From positions 28,511 through 92,510 of the forward strand of contig UQTA01000005.1 in assembly GCA_900543885.1 (NCBI GenBank): 64,000 nucleotides of DNA. Reading direction: 5' to 3'. Position 1 is the stretch's first letter, and every line of letters begins with the position of its first letter. This stretch comes from an uncultured Clostridium sp. (lineage in GTDB: Bacteria; Bacillota; Clostridia; Lachnospirales; Lachnospiraceae). The notes under the pieces were generated by a model. The model searched no databases. It was not told the origin of the DNA and saw only the letters and a list, made by a program, of their open reading frames with translations. Positions 19,135-28,367 of the stretch are shown piece after piece. Position numbers and translations under genes: made by a program.

Positions 19135-19284
19135 GTGACTATTTTATATGAATCTTTATATCGCTGTCAAATGTCCGCACAGAAAATACAGTGGTTTTCT
19201 CAATAAAATTAATTTTCTATTGCAATTAGGTTGTTTTATTCATTTTATTATTATATAATCAGCCTAATAAGGAGAGTGAATGAA

Positions 19285-21258
19285 ATGAAGAAGAAATTAC
19301 TGATATTGACCCGAAATCCAGTGGCAAAAGTGGGGATCGCATCCTATCTTTCCTCTCTTTTAGGGCAATATCTGACCATTGTATCTACCAGGATCGCCGA
19401 TCTGAAACCAGAAGACATGGAAGAGACAGACTGTATCTTGTATTCAGTAAGTGAATTAAAAGACCAAATGCCTTTTCCAGTTCCAGATTCTGTAAAACAG
19501 CTGGTATGTATGCGTACCTTCAACCATACCTACCTTCAGCGCATCCTTCAGATCCCGCCGGGCTCTTTTGTGTACCTGATCAATGATACCGTAGACACTA
19601 CCTATGAGATCATGGATCAGTTAAAAGAATACGGGTTTTCCCAGTATCATTTTCTCCCCTATCTTCCAGGGATTGAAAAAGTGCGGGAAGACATCCAGTA
19701 TGGTGTTACTCCGGGAGAAGTGCATCTGGTTCCTTCATTTATCAGACAGGTGGTAGATATCGGCAACCGTATCGTAGATATTTCCACCATCAACGAACTG
19801 ATCGCTTTTTTCAAACTTCCTGCCAGTCTGGCTGATGAAGTTACGAAAAATTATTTAAACCACATTGTACAGATACAGAGACTGTCCAACCAGCAGCTTA
19901 GTCAGGCACTGGATATGAAAGAGATCACCCGAGGTATCCTTGAAAATGCTTCTGAAGGACTGTGTCTGCTGAATCAGTATGGCAAGATCGAGCTGTGTAA
20001 TTCTCTTTTTCTGAAAATGACGGGAATCAAAGAACGGGATATCCATGAGAAAGAATTTTCCAGATTATTAAAAGAAGCCGGGATCATTTACAATTATCCC
20101 GGCCAAAGTGACGGAACTGCCATACGCAACGGGGAAGAAGCTTTCCGCATGTGGTTTCAGGATTTCAGCATTGCTGACAGCCGTCAGGTCCGCCTGATCC
20201 ACACCAATCCCATTCAGGATGAACAGTTTCCTGCCCGTATTACGAAATTATGTGATTTCAGCTATTTCTCTACTGTAAATCCTTTACAGCTGCATATGTT
20301 AGACACAGCCCGAAGAGTATCGGTCAATGACTTTCCTATTATCATAGAGGGCGAAAGCGGAACTGAAAAGGAACTGTTAGCTCAGGCCATCCACTTAAAC
20401 TCCCGGCGTCATGACGGACCTTTTATTTCCTTAAATATCTCTTCCCTGAAATCAGAGTCTGCAGTAGCTGCCCTTATCGGCAGTTATGAACAGCCTGAAA
20501 ATGGCACCCGCAAAAAGATCGGTGTACTGGAAGCAGCAAAAGGGGGAACGCTGCTGATCAATAACCTCCAGTATGCGGATTCAGATCTGCAGCGCCTTCT
20601 TTTAAGTATTTTAAAAAATGGATTTTTCATTCCTCTGGGGAATAATTCCACTCCTCATCCTTTGGACTTACGTCTGATCGTCACCTCAGTCAGTGACCTG
20701 TATTCCCGGGTACTGGAAGGCAAATTCTTAGATGAACTGTTTTTCCTTTTAGGCACAGTATCCTTATATACTATTCCTTTAAGGCAAAGGAGAAATGATA
20801 TCCCCCTGCTGTTAGAAACCTTCTTAAAACAGGCCTTTCACGAACCGGGGCTTTCTTCCAGGGAACTGCTTACAGAACCGGTACTGACTTTCCTAAATCA
20901 GTATGACTGGCCGGGAAATGTACTGGAGCTGAAAAATGTATGTACCTACTTTTCCTGTATCTATCACAGGGAACCACTGTCTTTAAGCGACCTTCCAGGA
21001 TACATTTTAAATCAGATACGAAAACATGAACAACAGCTGGATATGACCGAACACCGGCTCCTTTCCCTCATTGCTTCCAATCCCCGGAGCGGACGTTCCT
21101 TTCTGTGCAGCAAGCTAAAAGAAGAAGGGATCCATTTATCAGAAGCTAATATCCGCACCAGCCTGCAGCGGCTGGCCAGTGCCGGATACATTAAAGTCCA
21201 CAGAACCAGGGGCGGCTGCGAGATCACAGAGCTTGGAATGCTGGTAAATACACGTTAA
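19285..21258 (+). CDS. Sigma54-activator-like regulator with a degenerate AAA+ domain
   Basis: 657-aa protein divergent from the peptide operon. Layout: N-terminal PrpR/receiver-like sensory region (about 1-190), PAS-like domain (about 210-300), AAA+ domain (about 328-560) and a C-terminal winged-helix-like DNA-binding region (about 585-657) instead of the usual Fis helix-turn-helix. The AAA+ core has lost its catalytic marks. Walker A reads GESGTEKE (Gly to Glu, 361), Walker B ends INN instead of LDE (425-427), the GAFTGA loop is absent, the expected Arg finger (ELFFLLG, 484-490) is Leu, and the sensor II Arg in WPGNVREL is Leu. It cannot be a normal sigma54 activator. It is probably a ligand-sensing repressor or activator of the dpp operon (inference). 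ATG 19285 follows GGAG. Confidence 0.8.
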   Translation: MKKKLLILTRNPVAKVGIASYLSSLLGQYLTIVSTRIADLKPEDMEETDCILYSVSELKDQMPFPVPDSVKQLVCMRTFNHTYLQRILQIPPGSFVYLINDTVDTTYEIMDQLKEYGFSQYHFLPYLPGIEKVREDIQYGVTPGEVHLVPSFIRQVVDIGNRIVDISTINELIAFFKLPASLADEVTKNYLNHIVQIQRLSNQQLSQALDMKEITRGILENASEGLCLLNQYGKIELCNSLFLKMTGIKERDIHEKEFSRLLKEAGIIYNYPGQSDGTAIRNGEEAFRMWFQDFSIADSRQVRLIHTNPIQDEQFPARITKLCDFSYFSTVNPLQLHMLDTARRVSVNDFPIIIEGESGTEKELLAQAIHLNSRRHDGPFISLNISSLKSESAVAALIGSYEQPENGTRKKIGVLEAAKGGTLLINNLQYADSDLQRLLLSILKNGFFIPLGNNSTPHPLDLRLIVTSVSDLYSRVLEGKFLDELFFLLGTVSLYTIPLRQRRNDIPLLLETFLKQAFHEPGLSSRELLTEPVLTFLNQYDWPGNVLELKNVCTYFSCIYHREPLSLSDLPGYILNQIRKHEQQLDMTEHRLLSLIASNPRSGRSFLCSKLKEEGIHLSEANIRTSLQRLASAGYIKVHRTRGGCEITELGMLVNTR

Positions 21259-23285
21259 GCTAACTGCTCAGAATCATCCATTTTTAACAATTCTGCATTT
21301 TGCAAAGAAGATTCATTCCCATCCGAAATGCCGACATCCACGATTGGCTCCGGATGAGACTCACACCAGATGTCATACCAGAAAAGACATGCATCCGTCC
21401 AGGCAGACCGGGCGTTTTCATATTGTGCTTCAAATAGGGAGATTTCCCGGTCCGCCTGGTCTTTTGCTTCTTTCCCGTCGCCACCACAGGACAGTGGATC
21501 TTCTCCATCCACTGTCTCACCCCAGTGCTCCATCTCCCATTCTTCTGTTTTTCCAGTTTTTTCCAATATCTGCTGCCAGATCTCCTCTGCCTGCTCCGCC
21601 GCATTTTCCATCGCCTCTGCAGCCAGCCGCATTCTCCACTGATCATAGGCCTCTTCCTCCGGAATTTCCCGCAGCCTGTGCCGTTCTGCTTTTGGCACTG
21701 CTTTTAAGCCTTCGATCAGCGCCTGTTCCTCTGCCTTTATGCGGGCTGCCAATGGCTCACCGTAGGCTTCTTTTTCTTTCCTTTCCAGATAATGCTCATA
21801 TCCAAAAGGATAATAGAAAGCCGCATTGTTTTCAAAAATAAGCACGGATTTGGCCACCTGACGGATAAAATACCGGTCATGGGATACGAAAAGGATGGTC
21901 CCTTCATATGCCTGGAATGCAGATTCCAATGTTTCTTTTGCCTGGATATCCATATGGTTGGTAGGCTCGTCTAAGATCAGGAAATTCGGACGGCTTTGCA
22001 GCAATTCTGCTAACACAAGCCTTGCTTTTTCACCTCCAGACAAATCATCCACCCGTTTTGCACCATCCTTTCCTTTAAAAAGATAGGCGCCTAAAATAGT
22101 CCTCACTTCCTTATCCGTCAGACACGGAAACAGGTCTGAAAAATGTTCCACCACTGTTTTTTCTGACTGGATCGCCGCTGAATACTGGTCAAAATACCCA
22201 ATGGTAATATTATTTCCCAGTGAACAGTCTCCTGCTACAGCAGGCAGAAAACCTGCCACTGTCTTTAAAAATGTAGTTTTTCCAGAACCATTTACACCTA
22301 AAAGCCCTATCTTCTGGCCTTTGCGGATGCGCAGGCTCAGTTCTAACAACGGATGTTTATCGTAACCGATTTTTAAATGCTCTGCCTCAAACACCCATTT
22401 GCTCCCCGAGATCAGCGGCGTGATCGTTCCTGTAAAAATATGAGCCATATCTTCCCTTGGCTTTTCTATGGGATGCATCCGTTCTAATATCTTTTTTCTG
22501 GAACGGGCGAAAGCGGCCTTTGAAGGCTTATTTTTAAACCGTTTGATCAGATCTTCCTGTCTGGCTATCTCCTCCTGCTGGCGCAGATATGACTTCATCT
22601 GGATTTCATAGTTTTTACGCTTCTGCTCACGATACTGGGTATAATTTCCCGGATAGCGGGTGATCTTCCCCTGATCCAGCTCATAAACAATATCTGCCGT
22701 CCGATCCATAAAGAAGCGGTCGTGACTGACCATGACCACTGCCCCGGGATACTGTTTTAAATATCCTTCCAGCCAGCAGGCTGTTTCCATGTCCAGATGA
22801 TTGGTGGGCTCATCTAACAGTAAAATATCCGGCTTTTTTAGCAGCAGCTGGATCAGGGCGATCTTCGTCTTCTGACCGCCGGAAAAGGCTGCTATGGAAC
22901 GTTTTTTATCTTCCTTCTGAAAGCCAAGTCCCGTAAAAAGGGTGTCATATTCCCGTTCGTATTCAAAACGTTCTCTGTCAAAAGGTCCTTTTGCCGGACA
23001 GTTTAGCATCACCAGCTCTTCCACAGTCCGTTCTTCTCCCACAAATGCCTGCTGTCCCAGCATTTCCACAGTCAGCTGCCTGGAAGCCACGATCCCCGGT
23101 CCCTGACGCCTGTCATCCCGATCCAGACTCAGTTCACCTGCCATCAGCCGCAAAAGCGTAGTCTTGCCTGCGCCGTTTCTTCCTACTACTGCTATTTTCT
23201 GATTACCCTGAATCTCAAAATCAATATGAGACAGGATTGTTTCCCCGCCTAAGGTGACGGTTCCGTCTTTTATCTGGTATTTCAT
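21255..23285 (-). CDS. ABC-F family ATPase with long acidic C-terminal extension
   Basis: Soluble twin-ABC protein of about 676 aa without membrane segments, acting on the ribosome. ABC1: Walker A VGRNGAGKTT, signature FSGGQKTKIA, Walker B LLLDEPTNHLD. A basic linker follows (PtIM region, QKRKNYEIQMKSYLRQQEE onward), then ABC2: GVNGSGKTT, LSGGEKARLV, LILDEPTNHMD. About 165 residues follow ABC2, rich in Glu, Ala and Trp, much longer than in most ABC-F proteins. Members include both antibiotic-resistance proteins and translation factors, and sequence alone does not decide between them. ATG 23285 with GAGG upstream was chosen. It converges on the regulator gene with a 4-bp overlap. Confidence 0.88.
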   Translation of the reverse strand: MKYQIKDGTVTLGGETILSHIDFEIQGNQKIAVVGRNGAGKTTLLRLMAGELSLDRDDRRQGPGIVASRQLTVEMLGQQAFVGEERTVEELVMLNCPAKGPFDRERFEYEREYDTLFTGLGFQKEDKKRSIAAFSGGQKTKIALIQLLLKKPDILLLDEPTNHLDMETACWLEGYLKQYPGAVVMVSHDRFFMDRTADIVYELDQGKITRYPGNYTQYREQKRKNYEIQMKSYLRQQEEIARQEDLIKRFKNKPSKAAFARSRKKILERMHPIEKPREDMAHIFTGTITPLISGSKWVFEAEHLKIGYDKHPLLELSLRIRKGQKIGLLGVNGSGKTTFLKTVAGFLPAVAGDCSLGNNITIGYFDQYSAAIQSEKTVVEHFSDLFPCLTDKEVRTILGAYLFKGKDGAKRVDDLSGGEKARLVLAELLQSRPNFLILDEPTNHMDIQAKETLESAFQAYEGTILFVSHDRYFIRQVAKSVLIFENNAAFYYPFGYEHYLERKEKEAYGEPLAARIKAEEQALIEGLKAVPKAERHRLREIPEEEAYDQWRMRLAAEAMENAAEQAEEIWQQILEKTGKTEEWEMEHWGETVDGEDPLSCGGDGKEAKDQADREISLFEAQYENARSAWTDACLFWYDIWCESHPEPIVDVGISDGNESSLQNAELLKMDDSEQLA

Positions 23286-23326
23286 GGTATAAACCTCATA
23301 TTTTGCAAATAATCCATACAATTTAC

Positions 23327-23477
23327 GTTACAGTTCAGCCTTGCGAAGATTTAGAGTCAAAAGTACGTTGAAAACTTGTTTTCATAAGTGCTTTTGACTC
23401 TAAAGCTTCATAAGGCAAACGCCCAAAGCTTCTTGTCCGCTGCAAGCGGGCAAGAAGATGCAAGGCTGGACTGTAAC
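23327..23477. repeat. Branched inverted-repeat element (cloverleaf-like)
   Basis: Outer 18-bp arms (23327-23344 and 23460-23477, one G.T mismatch) close a 151-bp unit with two internal hairpins. One has perfect 14-bp arms, TTTAGAGTCAAAAG (23350-23363) and its complement (23391-23404). The other is CTTCTTGTCCGC/GCGGGCAAGAAG (23429-23457, one wobble). No ORF fits. It lies upstream of the ABC-F gene and may be a leader structure or a MITE-like element. Confidence 0.6.
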
Positions 23478-23524
23478 CAATTTACAGCTAGTATAGCCGA
23501 ACAGACGCTCTGATGCAAGTACAC

Positions 23525-23566
23525 AAAAAATCCCCTTTCCATGGCACAAATGCCACAGAAAGGGGA
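23525..23566 (-). terminator. Intrinsic terminator of the xylB-isomerase operon
   Basis: TCCCCTTTC pairs with GAAAGGGGA and encloses a second stem TGGCA-CAAA-TGCCA. The A-run at 23525-23530 gives a U-run on the minus strand. Confidence 0.85.
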
Positions 23567-23585
23567 CAACTCTTTTTATATAAAC

Positions 23586-25073
23586 TTACGCAAATGGATT
23601 TTCTGTCTTATACAACATTCCCGCAGGCTGATTAAAGCCGATCTCTTCTACATCTACGCCAATGTACTTAAATACCTCATACAGACTCTTGCCGAAGTGA
23701 CCGAAAGCAACTGCACCATGATGTGGGAATCCCTTTTCGATCAGCACATGACGGTAGAAACGTCCCATTTGAGGGATCGCAAAAATTCCAATGGCGCCAA
23801 AGGAGCGGGTTGCCACTGGCAGTACCTCGCCCTGGGCTACATAAGCACGAAGGATATTGTCCGCTGTGCTCTGTAAACGGTAGAATGTAATATCGCCAGG
23901 CATGATGTCACCTTCCAGAGTTCCCTGTGTAACTTCTTCCGGCAGAGAACGTGCCATAATGAACTGATATTTCATTTCGCAGAATGCCAGCTTCTTGGAA
24001 GTGGTATTTCCGCAGTGGAAGCCCATGAAGGTTTCTTTTAAGTCATAATTAAATTTGCCCTTGATATCCTCATTGTACAGGTCTTCCGGTACAGAATTGT
24101 TGATATCCAGAAGGGTTACTGCGTCCTGGCTGATGCAGGTTCCGATAAATTCACTTAATGCGCCGTAAATATCTACTTCGCAAGATACCGGGATGCCGCG
24201 GCCGGTGAGCCGGCTGTTTACATAGCATGGAACAAAGCCAAACTGTGTCTGGAATGCAGGCCAGCATTTTCCGGCAATGGCAACATATTTACGGTAACCT
24301 CTGTGGTCACGGATCCAGTCTAATAAAGTAAGCTCATACTGCGCCAGTTTTGCAAGGATCTCCGGCTTTTTATTACCTGCTCCCAGCTCCGCTTCCATAT
24401 CTGCTGCAACCTCTGGGATTCTTGGATCGCCTGCGTGCTTATTAAATGCTTCAAACAAATCCAGCTCAGAGTTTTCTTCGATCTCTACACCCAGGTTATA
24501 CAACTGCTTGATCGGAGCGTTGCATGCTAAAAAGTTTAATGGTCTTGGACCAAAGCTGATGATCTTCAGATCAGACAGACCGATGACTGTTCTTGCGATC
24601 GGCAGGAAATCATGGATCATATCTGCACATTCTGCTGCAGTTCCTACTGGGTATTCAGGGATATAAGCCTTGATATTGCGCAGCTGTAAGTTATAACTTG
24701 CATTTAACATACCGCAGTATGCGTCGCCTCTTCCGGATACCAGATTGTTTCCGGTCTCTTCTGCTGCTGCAACAAACATTTTCGGTCCCTCAAAATGCTT
24801 TGCAAGTAAGGTTTCAGAGATCTCAGGTCCGAAGTTTCCAAGATAAACAACTAAGGCGTTGCAACCTTCTTTTTTAATATCTTCTAATGCCTGTACCATG
24901 TGGATCTCGCTCTCAACGATACAGACCGGACACTCATAAATGTCCTCTGCGTCATATTTTGCCTTGTAAGCGTCTACCAGAGCTTTTCTGCGGTTTACAG
25001 ATAATGACTCCGGAAAGCAGTCACGGCTGACTGCAACAATACCAACTTTTACTTTTGGGATATTTTCAAACAT
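23586..25073 (-). CDS. L-fucose/L-arabinose isomerase family protein
   Basis: Cytoplasmic ketol-isomerase-like enzyme of about 495 aa. It resembles the FucI/AraA fold: an N-terminal Rossmann-like half (KVGIVAVSRDCFPESLS) and a C-terminal catalytic half with conserved acidic and His patches (FGFVPCYVNSRLTGRGIP, SCEVDIYGAL, MGFHCGN). It is last in an operon after xylulokinase and DUF4867, so a pentose or 6-deoxy sugar is interconverted to a ketose that the kinase phosphorylates. Which sugar is not determined. The start at 25073 has GGAGG upstream; the earlier Met has no site. Confidence 0.82.
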   Translation of the reverse strand: MFENIPKVKVGIVAVSRDCFPESLSVNRRKALVDAYKAKYDAEDIYECPVCIVESEIHMVQALEDIKKEGCNALVVYLGNFGPEISETLLAKHFEGPKMFVAAAEETGNNLVSGRGDAYCGMLNASYNLQLRNIKAYIPEYPVGTAAECADMIHDFLPIARTVIGLSDLKIISFGPRPLNFLACNAPIKQLYNLGVEIEENSELDLFEAFNKHAGDPRIPEVAADMEAELGAGNKKPEILAKLAQYELTLLDWIRDHRGYRKYVAIAGKCWPAFQTQFGFVPCYVNSRLTGRGIPVSCEVDIYGALSEFIGTCISQDAVTLLDINNSVPEDLYNEDIKGKFNYDLKETFMGFHCGNTTSKKLAFCEMKYQFIMARSLPEEVTQGTLEGDIMPGDITFYRLQSTADNILRAYVAQGEVLPVATRSFGAIGIFAIPQMGRFYRHVLIEKGFPHHGAVAFGHFGKSLYEVFKYIGVDVEEIGFNQPAGMLYKTENPFA

Positions 25074-25089
25074 GTTTTTTTCCTCCATA

Positions 25090-25713
25090 TTATAATTCAG
25101 TATTTTCACCTTTCAGTCCAATAAAGCTGCCTTCTGGAAGTCCTCCCTCTGCATGGCCGATAAGCCATTTATTCACAGCTGCCAACAGTTTCTCTTCCCC
25201 ACTCTTATTTTCCGGCTTGTGGCTTAACTCCCCATTGGTTCCCTTTGGAAGGACAACTACACAGCGGAAACCTTTAGCACTGGTCTGGCATGGCGCATAG
25301 TGAAGAGTAGTTGCATACACTTCGATCATAGTACCTGCCGGAACGAAAAATGCTTTTACCTTAGATGTATCTAATGTATGATCATCTTCTATTTCCTCTT
25401 CTTTGGCCAAAAGCAGGACCATATCGCTGACTGCAATATTGATCTCTGAGTCCCTGTGATACTCTAATGCGTTTAATTTACGGTTATGTCCGTTGCAGTA
25501 ACCGATCTGGATCGGCATCTGGCCATAAACACCGTCTGCCAGTTCCTTGGCGATCTTTAAATCTTCCAGTTCCTTTACAGAAGCCACATACACTACATCA
25601 TCAGGGCATGGGGTTTCTTCCATTTTCTGTAAAATTTCTTTTAAGTCATAGCCATGAATGACCTTGCCATACTTTTTAAATTCCGGCTCCATTACACTTA
25701 TCTGTTTAATCAT
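25090..25713 (-). CDS. DUF4867 family protein
   Basis: 207-aa soluble protein that I recognise as DUF4867. It seems cupin-like: a His/Glu-rich central part (ALEYHRDSEINIA) followed by PAGTMIEVYATTLHYAP, which looks like two cupin motifs. That would suit a sugar mutarotase, isomerase or sensor, but no activity can be assigned. Its ATG overlaps the xylulokinase stop (ATGA), and it lies 17 bp before the isomerase gene, so translational coupling and a role in the same sugar pathway are likely. Confidence 0.78.
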   Translation of the reverse strand: MIKQISVMEPEFKKYGKVIHGYDLKEILQKMEETPCPDDVVYVASVKELEDLKIAKELADGVYGQMPIQIGYCNGHNRKLNALEYHRDSEINIAVSDMVLLLAKEEEIEDDHTLDTSKVKAFFVPAGTMIEVYATTLHYAPCQTSAKGFRCVVVLPKGTNGELSHKPENKSGEEKLLAAVNKWLIGHAEGGLPEGSFIGLKGENTEL

Positions 25714-27236
25714 ACTAATTCTGCCAACTCCTTATAATCATTTTTCAAGCTTGTATACAATTTCTGGTACAATCTGTGATATTTTTCATAAACAGCCACT
25801 TCTTCTGCCTTTGGCTCTGTACTGTCCCTGGGTGTGATCAGCTGGTCACATGCCTTTTCCACACTTTCATACAGACCACAGGCAACACCTGCTAAAATGG
25901 CAGCTCCCAGTGCTGGACCTTCCTCCTGTACCACCCGCTCTACAGAGCAGTTGTAAAGATCTGCTAACATCTGGCGCCATACCGGACTCTTTCCACCGCC
26001 GCCGCAGGCTTTCATACAGTCTACTTTTATTCCCAACTCTTTAAGGATCTCATTGCAGTCGCCAAGAGAATAGGCAACGCCTTCCATTACAGCACGCAGC
26101 AGGTGCTTTCTTGTATGAATTGCGGATAATCCGAAAAATACGCCTCTGCAGTCCGGATCCAGATGTGGTGTCCTTTCACCCATTAAATAAGGAAGATAGA
26201 TCAGCCGGTCACTTCCCGGCGCTACAGATGCTGCGTCTGCATTGATCTGGTCATATACATCCACGCCTTTGTTCTCTGCCTCTTTTACATAATCCTGGCA
26301 GAACTGGTCTTTGAACCATTTTAGGGAAAGTCCTGCAGCCTGTGTCACCCCCATCATATGCCATGCTCCCGGTACAGCACAGCAGCAGGTATGGATCCTT
26401 CCTTTTGGATCGATCGCCGGTTTGCTTGTATGTGCAAATACAACACCGGAAGTACCAATGGTCGTAAAGGCAGTTCCGTCTTTTACAACACCGGTTCCCA
26501 CTGCAGCAGCCGCATTATCACCGGCACCACCTGCTACGACACAGCTTTCGGAAAGTCCTAACTCCTGTGCCACCTCTGGAAGCAGTGTTCCTGTTGCTTC
26601 ACAGGATTCATATACCTTTCCTAAAAGGTTCTTATCAATCTTTAATGCTTCCAGCACTTCATCTGACCAGCAGCGGCCTGGAACGTCTAAAAGCTGCATA
26701 CCGCTTGCGTCAGAAACTTCTGTTGCAAATACACCGGTGAGTATGTAACGGATGTAATCTTTTGGAAGTAAAATATGACGGCAGCAGTTATAATTTTCCG
26801 GCTCATTTTTCCGTACCCAGAGGATCTTCGCTGCAGTCCAGCCGGTCAACGGCGGGTTGGCTGTAATACGGATCCATTCTTCCTTTGGCATGATCTTTAA
26901 CATGTCTTCTACTTCTGCGCCAGTTCTCTGGTCACACCAGATAATAGAAGGACGGATCACCTTTCCTGCCTCGTCTAACATGACCAGTCCATGCATCTGT
27001 CCGGAAATTCCGATTCCTTTTACCTCGTCTTTATCTGCCCCTGATTTAGAAACTACTTCTTTTATAGTCTTAAGAACTGCAGCCGCCCAGTCTTCCGGTT
27101 TCTGCTCTGCCCAGCCATTTTCCGGCTGATACAGCGGATATTCCTGTGAAGCAGATGCGATCACAGTTCCTTTTTCATCAAACAAAACCGTCTTTGTTGC
27201 GGAAGTTCCCACATCGATCCCCAAAAGATAATTCAT
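25710..27236 (-). CDS. xylB: Xylulokinase (FGGY family)
   Basis: 508-aa carbohydrate kinase that phosphorylates D-xylulose or a similar ketose at the expense of ATP. Domains: FGGY_N with GIDVGTSATKTVLFD and GISGQMHGLV, FGGY_C with TIGTSGVV, YLMGERTPH and ACGGGGKSPVWRQMLADL (ATP and sugar sites). It is first gene of the operon with DUF4867 and the isomerase, divergent from an AraC regulator. The partner isomerase is of the fucose/arabinose type rather than XylA, so the ketose may be xylulose or ribulose. Confidence 0.9.
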   Translation of the reverse strand: MNYLLGIDVGTSATKTVLFDEKGTVIASASQEYPLYQPENGWAEQKPEDWAAAVLKTIKEVVSKSGADKDEVKGIGISGQMHGLVMLDEAGKVIRPSIIWCDQRTGAEVEDMLKIMPKEEWIRITANPPLTGWTAAKILWVRKNEPENYNCCRHILLPKDYIRYILTGVFATEVSDASGMQLLDVPGRCWSDEVLEALKIDKNLLGKVYESCEATGTLLPEVAQELGLSESCVVAGGAGDNAAAAVGTGVVKDGTAFTTIGTSGVVFAHTSKPAIDPKGRIHTCCCAVPGAWHMMGVTQAAGLSLKWFKDQFCQDYVKEAENKGVDVYDQINADAASVAPGSDRLIYLPYLMGERTPHLDPDCRGVFFGLSAIHTRKHLLRAVMEGVAYSLGDCNEILKELGIKVDCMKACGGGGKSPVWRQMLADLYNCSVERVVQEEGPALGAAILAGVACGLYESVEKACDQLITPRDSTEPKAEEVAVYEKYHRLYQKLYTSLKNDYKELAELV

Positions 27237-27426
27237 GATCTTCTCATTCTCCCTTCTAAAAAACAGTTACACTGTCAAATCCATTCTAAAATGATTATAA
27301 CTTATCCTAATCTTTCTTTCCAGAGCAGTTCTTATCCTTATAATAGCACTTTCTTATCTTTTATTACTGTTCACGCATCCCATGTACAGTAACTATCTTT
27401 TTACATTCTTCTCATTGTATGGTATA

Positions 27427-27471
27427 TTGGGAGCAGAAAATAACGGTGAGAATACCATAGTGTTGGGAGCA
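27427..27471. promoter_or_regulatory. Direct repeats, candidate AraC-type operator
   Basis: TTGGGAGCA occurs twice in the same orientation (27427-27435 and 27463-27471, 36 bp apart), each followed by an A-rich AAATA. They lie just before the AraC gene in the 282-bp divergent space. AraC-type proteins bind direct repeats, but the match to this protein is positional. Nothing else is evident in 27237-27426. Confidence 0.4.
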
Positions 27472-27518
27472 AAATACCTTTTGACGCCAAAATCAAAGAA
27501 TACATAGAAAGACGAATC

Positions 27519-28367
27519 ATGGATTTTAAAGATTTTAAATACGAAATGGTGGTCCCTAACGAAGACCTTCCCTGCAAATTTTTCATTTTTGAAGGAAGAA
27601 ATGGCAATTACCGCCGAGCCAACCACTGGCACCAGTCTGTAGAGATTTTCCTGGTATTGGAAGGCAGCCTGAAATTTTATGTGGACAGCCAGTCCCAGCC
27701 TTTAAATGCCGGTGAGTTGATCATTGTAAACTCCAATGAAATCCATTCCATTGAAGCACCTGACCCCAATCTGACCCTTGTGCTTCAGATCCCTGCTTCC
27801 TATTTTGCACCTTATATGGGTGAACAGGACTATGCCATATTTGTAAGCCAGTCCCAGGAGAAAAACCATTCACTGGCTGTTCTTATTGAAGAAATGTATC
27901 ATATATACACAAAAAAAGAAAAGGCTTATCTTTTAAAGATGCAAAGCCTTTTCTATGAACTCTTATACCAGATGGCAACGGATTTTATGAAAACAGAAGC
28001 CGATGAGGGAACTCTGCGGCAAAAACGGCACTTAGACCGCCTCTCCCAGATCACTTCTTATATGAAGAAACACTATAACCAGCCTATTACCCTGGAAAGC
28101 GTAGCGGAAACCTTCAGTTTCTCTCCCAACTACTTATCCCGCATGTTCCGCCTTTATGCCGGGATCAGTTATAAAACCTATCTTTTAAATCTGCGCACAG
28201 AATATGCTTTCCGTGAAATGATCCACACAGACCGCAGTTTAAATGATATTGCTATTAACAATGGTTTCCCAAACAGCCGGGCGTTCGCAAAATCCTTTCT
28301 GAAACGCTATGACTGTCTGCCTGGAGAATACAGAAAGAAAATGCAGCTTATTGTTTCCCAGCCTTAA
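27519..28367 (+). CDS. AraC family transcriptional regulator
   Basis: 282-aa regulator. The N-terminal cupin sensor domain (about 15-125) has NHWHQSVEIFLVLEG and a second strand set. The C-terminal double helix-turn-helix (about 175-275) has ITLESVAETFSFSPNYLSRMF and the closing LNDIAINNGFPNSRAFAKSF. It is divergent from xylB-DUF4867-isomerase and is the obvious sugar-responsive regulator of that operon. The 3' end overlaps the convergent cbiL by 20 bp. Confidence 0.9.
   Translation: MDFKDFKYEMVVPNEDLPCKFFIFEGRNGNYRRANHWHQSVEIFLVLEGSLKFYVDSQSQPLNAGELIIVNSNEIHSIEAPDPNLTLVLQIPASYFAPYMGEQDYAIFVSQSQEKNHSLAVLIEEMYHIYTKKEKAYLLKMQSLFYELLYQMATDFMKTEADEGTLRQKRHLDRLSQITSYMKKHYNQPITLESVAETFSFSPNYLSRMFRLYAGISYKTYLLNLRTEYAFREMIHTDRSLNDIAINNGFPNSRAFAKSFLKRYDCLPGEYRKKMQLIVSQP

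Noticed and set aside
23369..23384. TGAAAAC-TT-GTTTTCA as a catabolite (cre) site
   Set aside because: It lacks the central CG of the cre consensus and is simply the tip of the long hairpin at 23350-23404.
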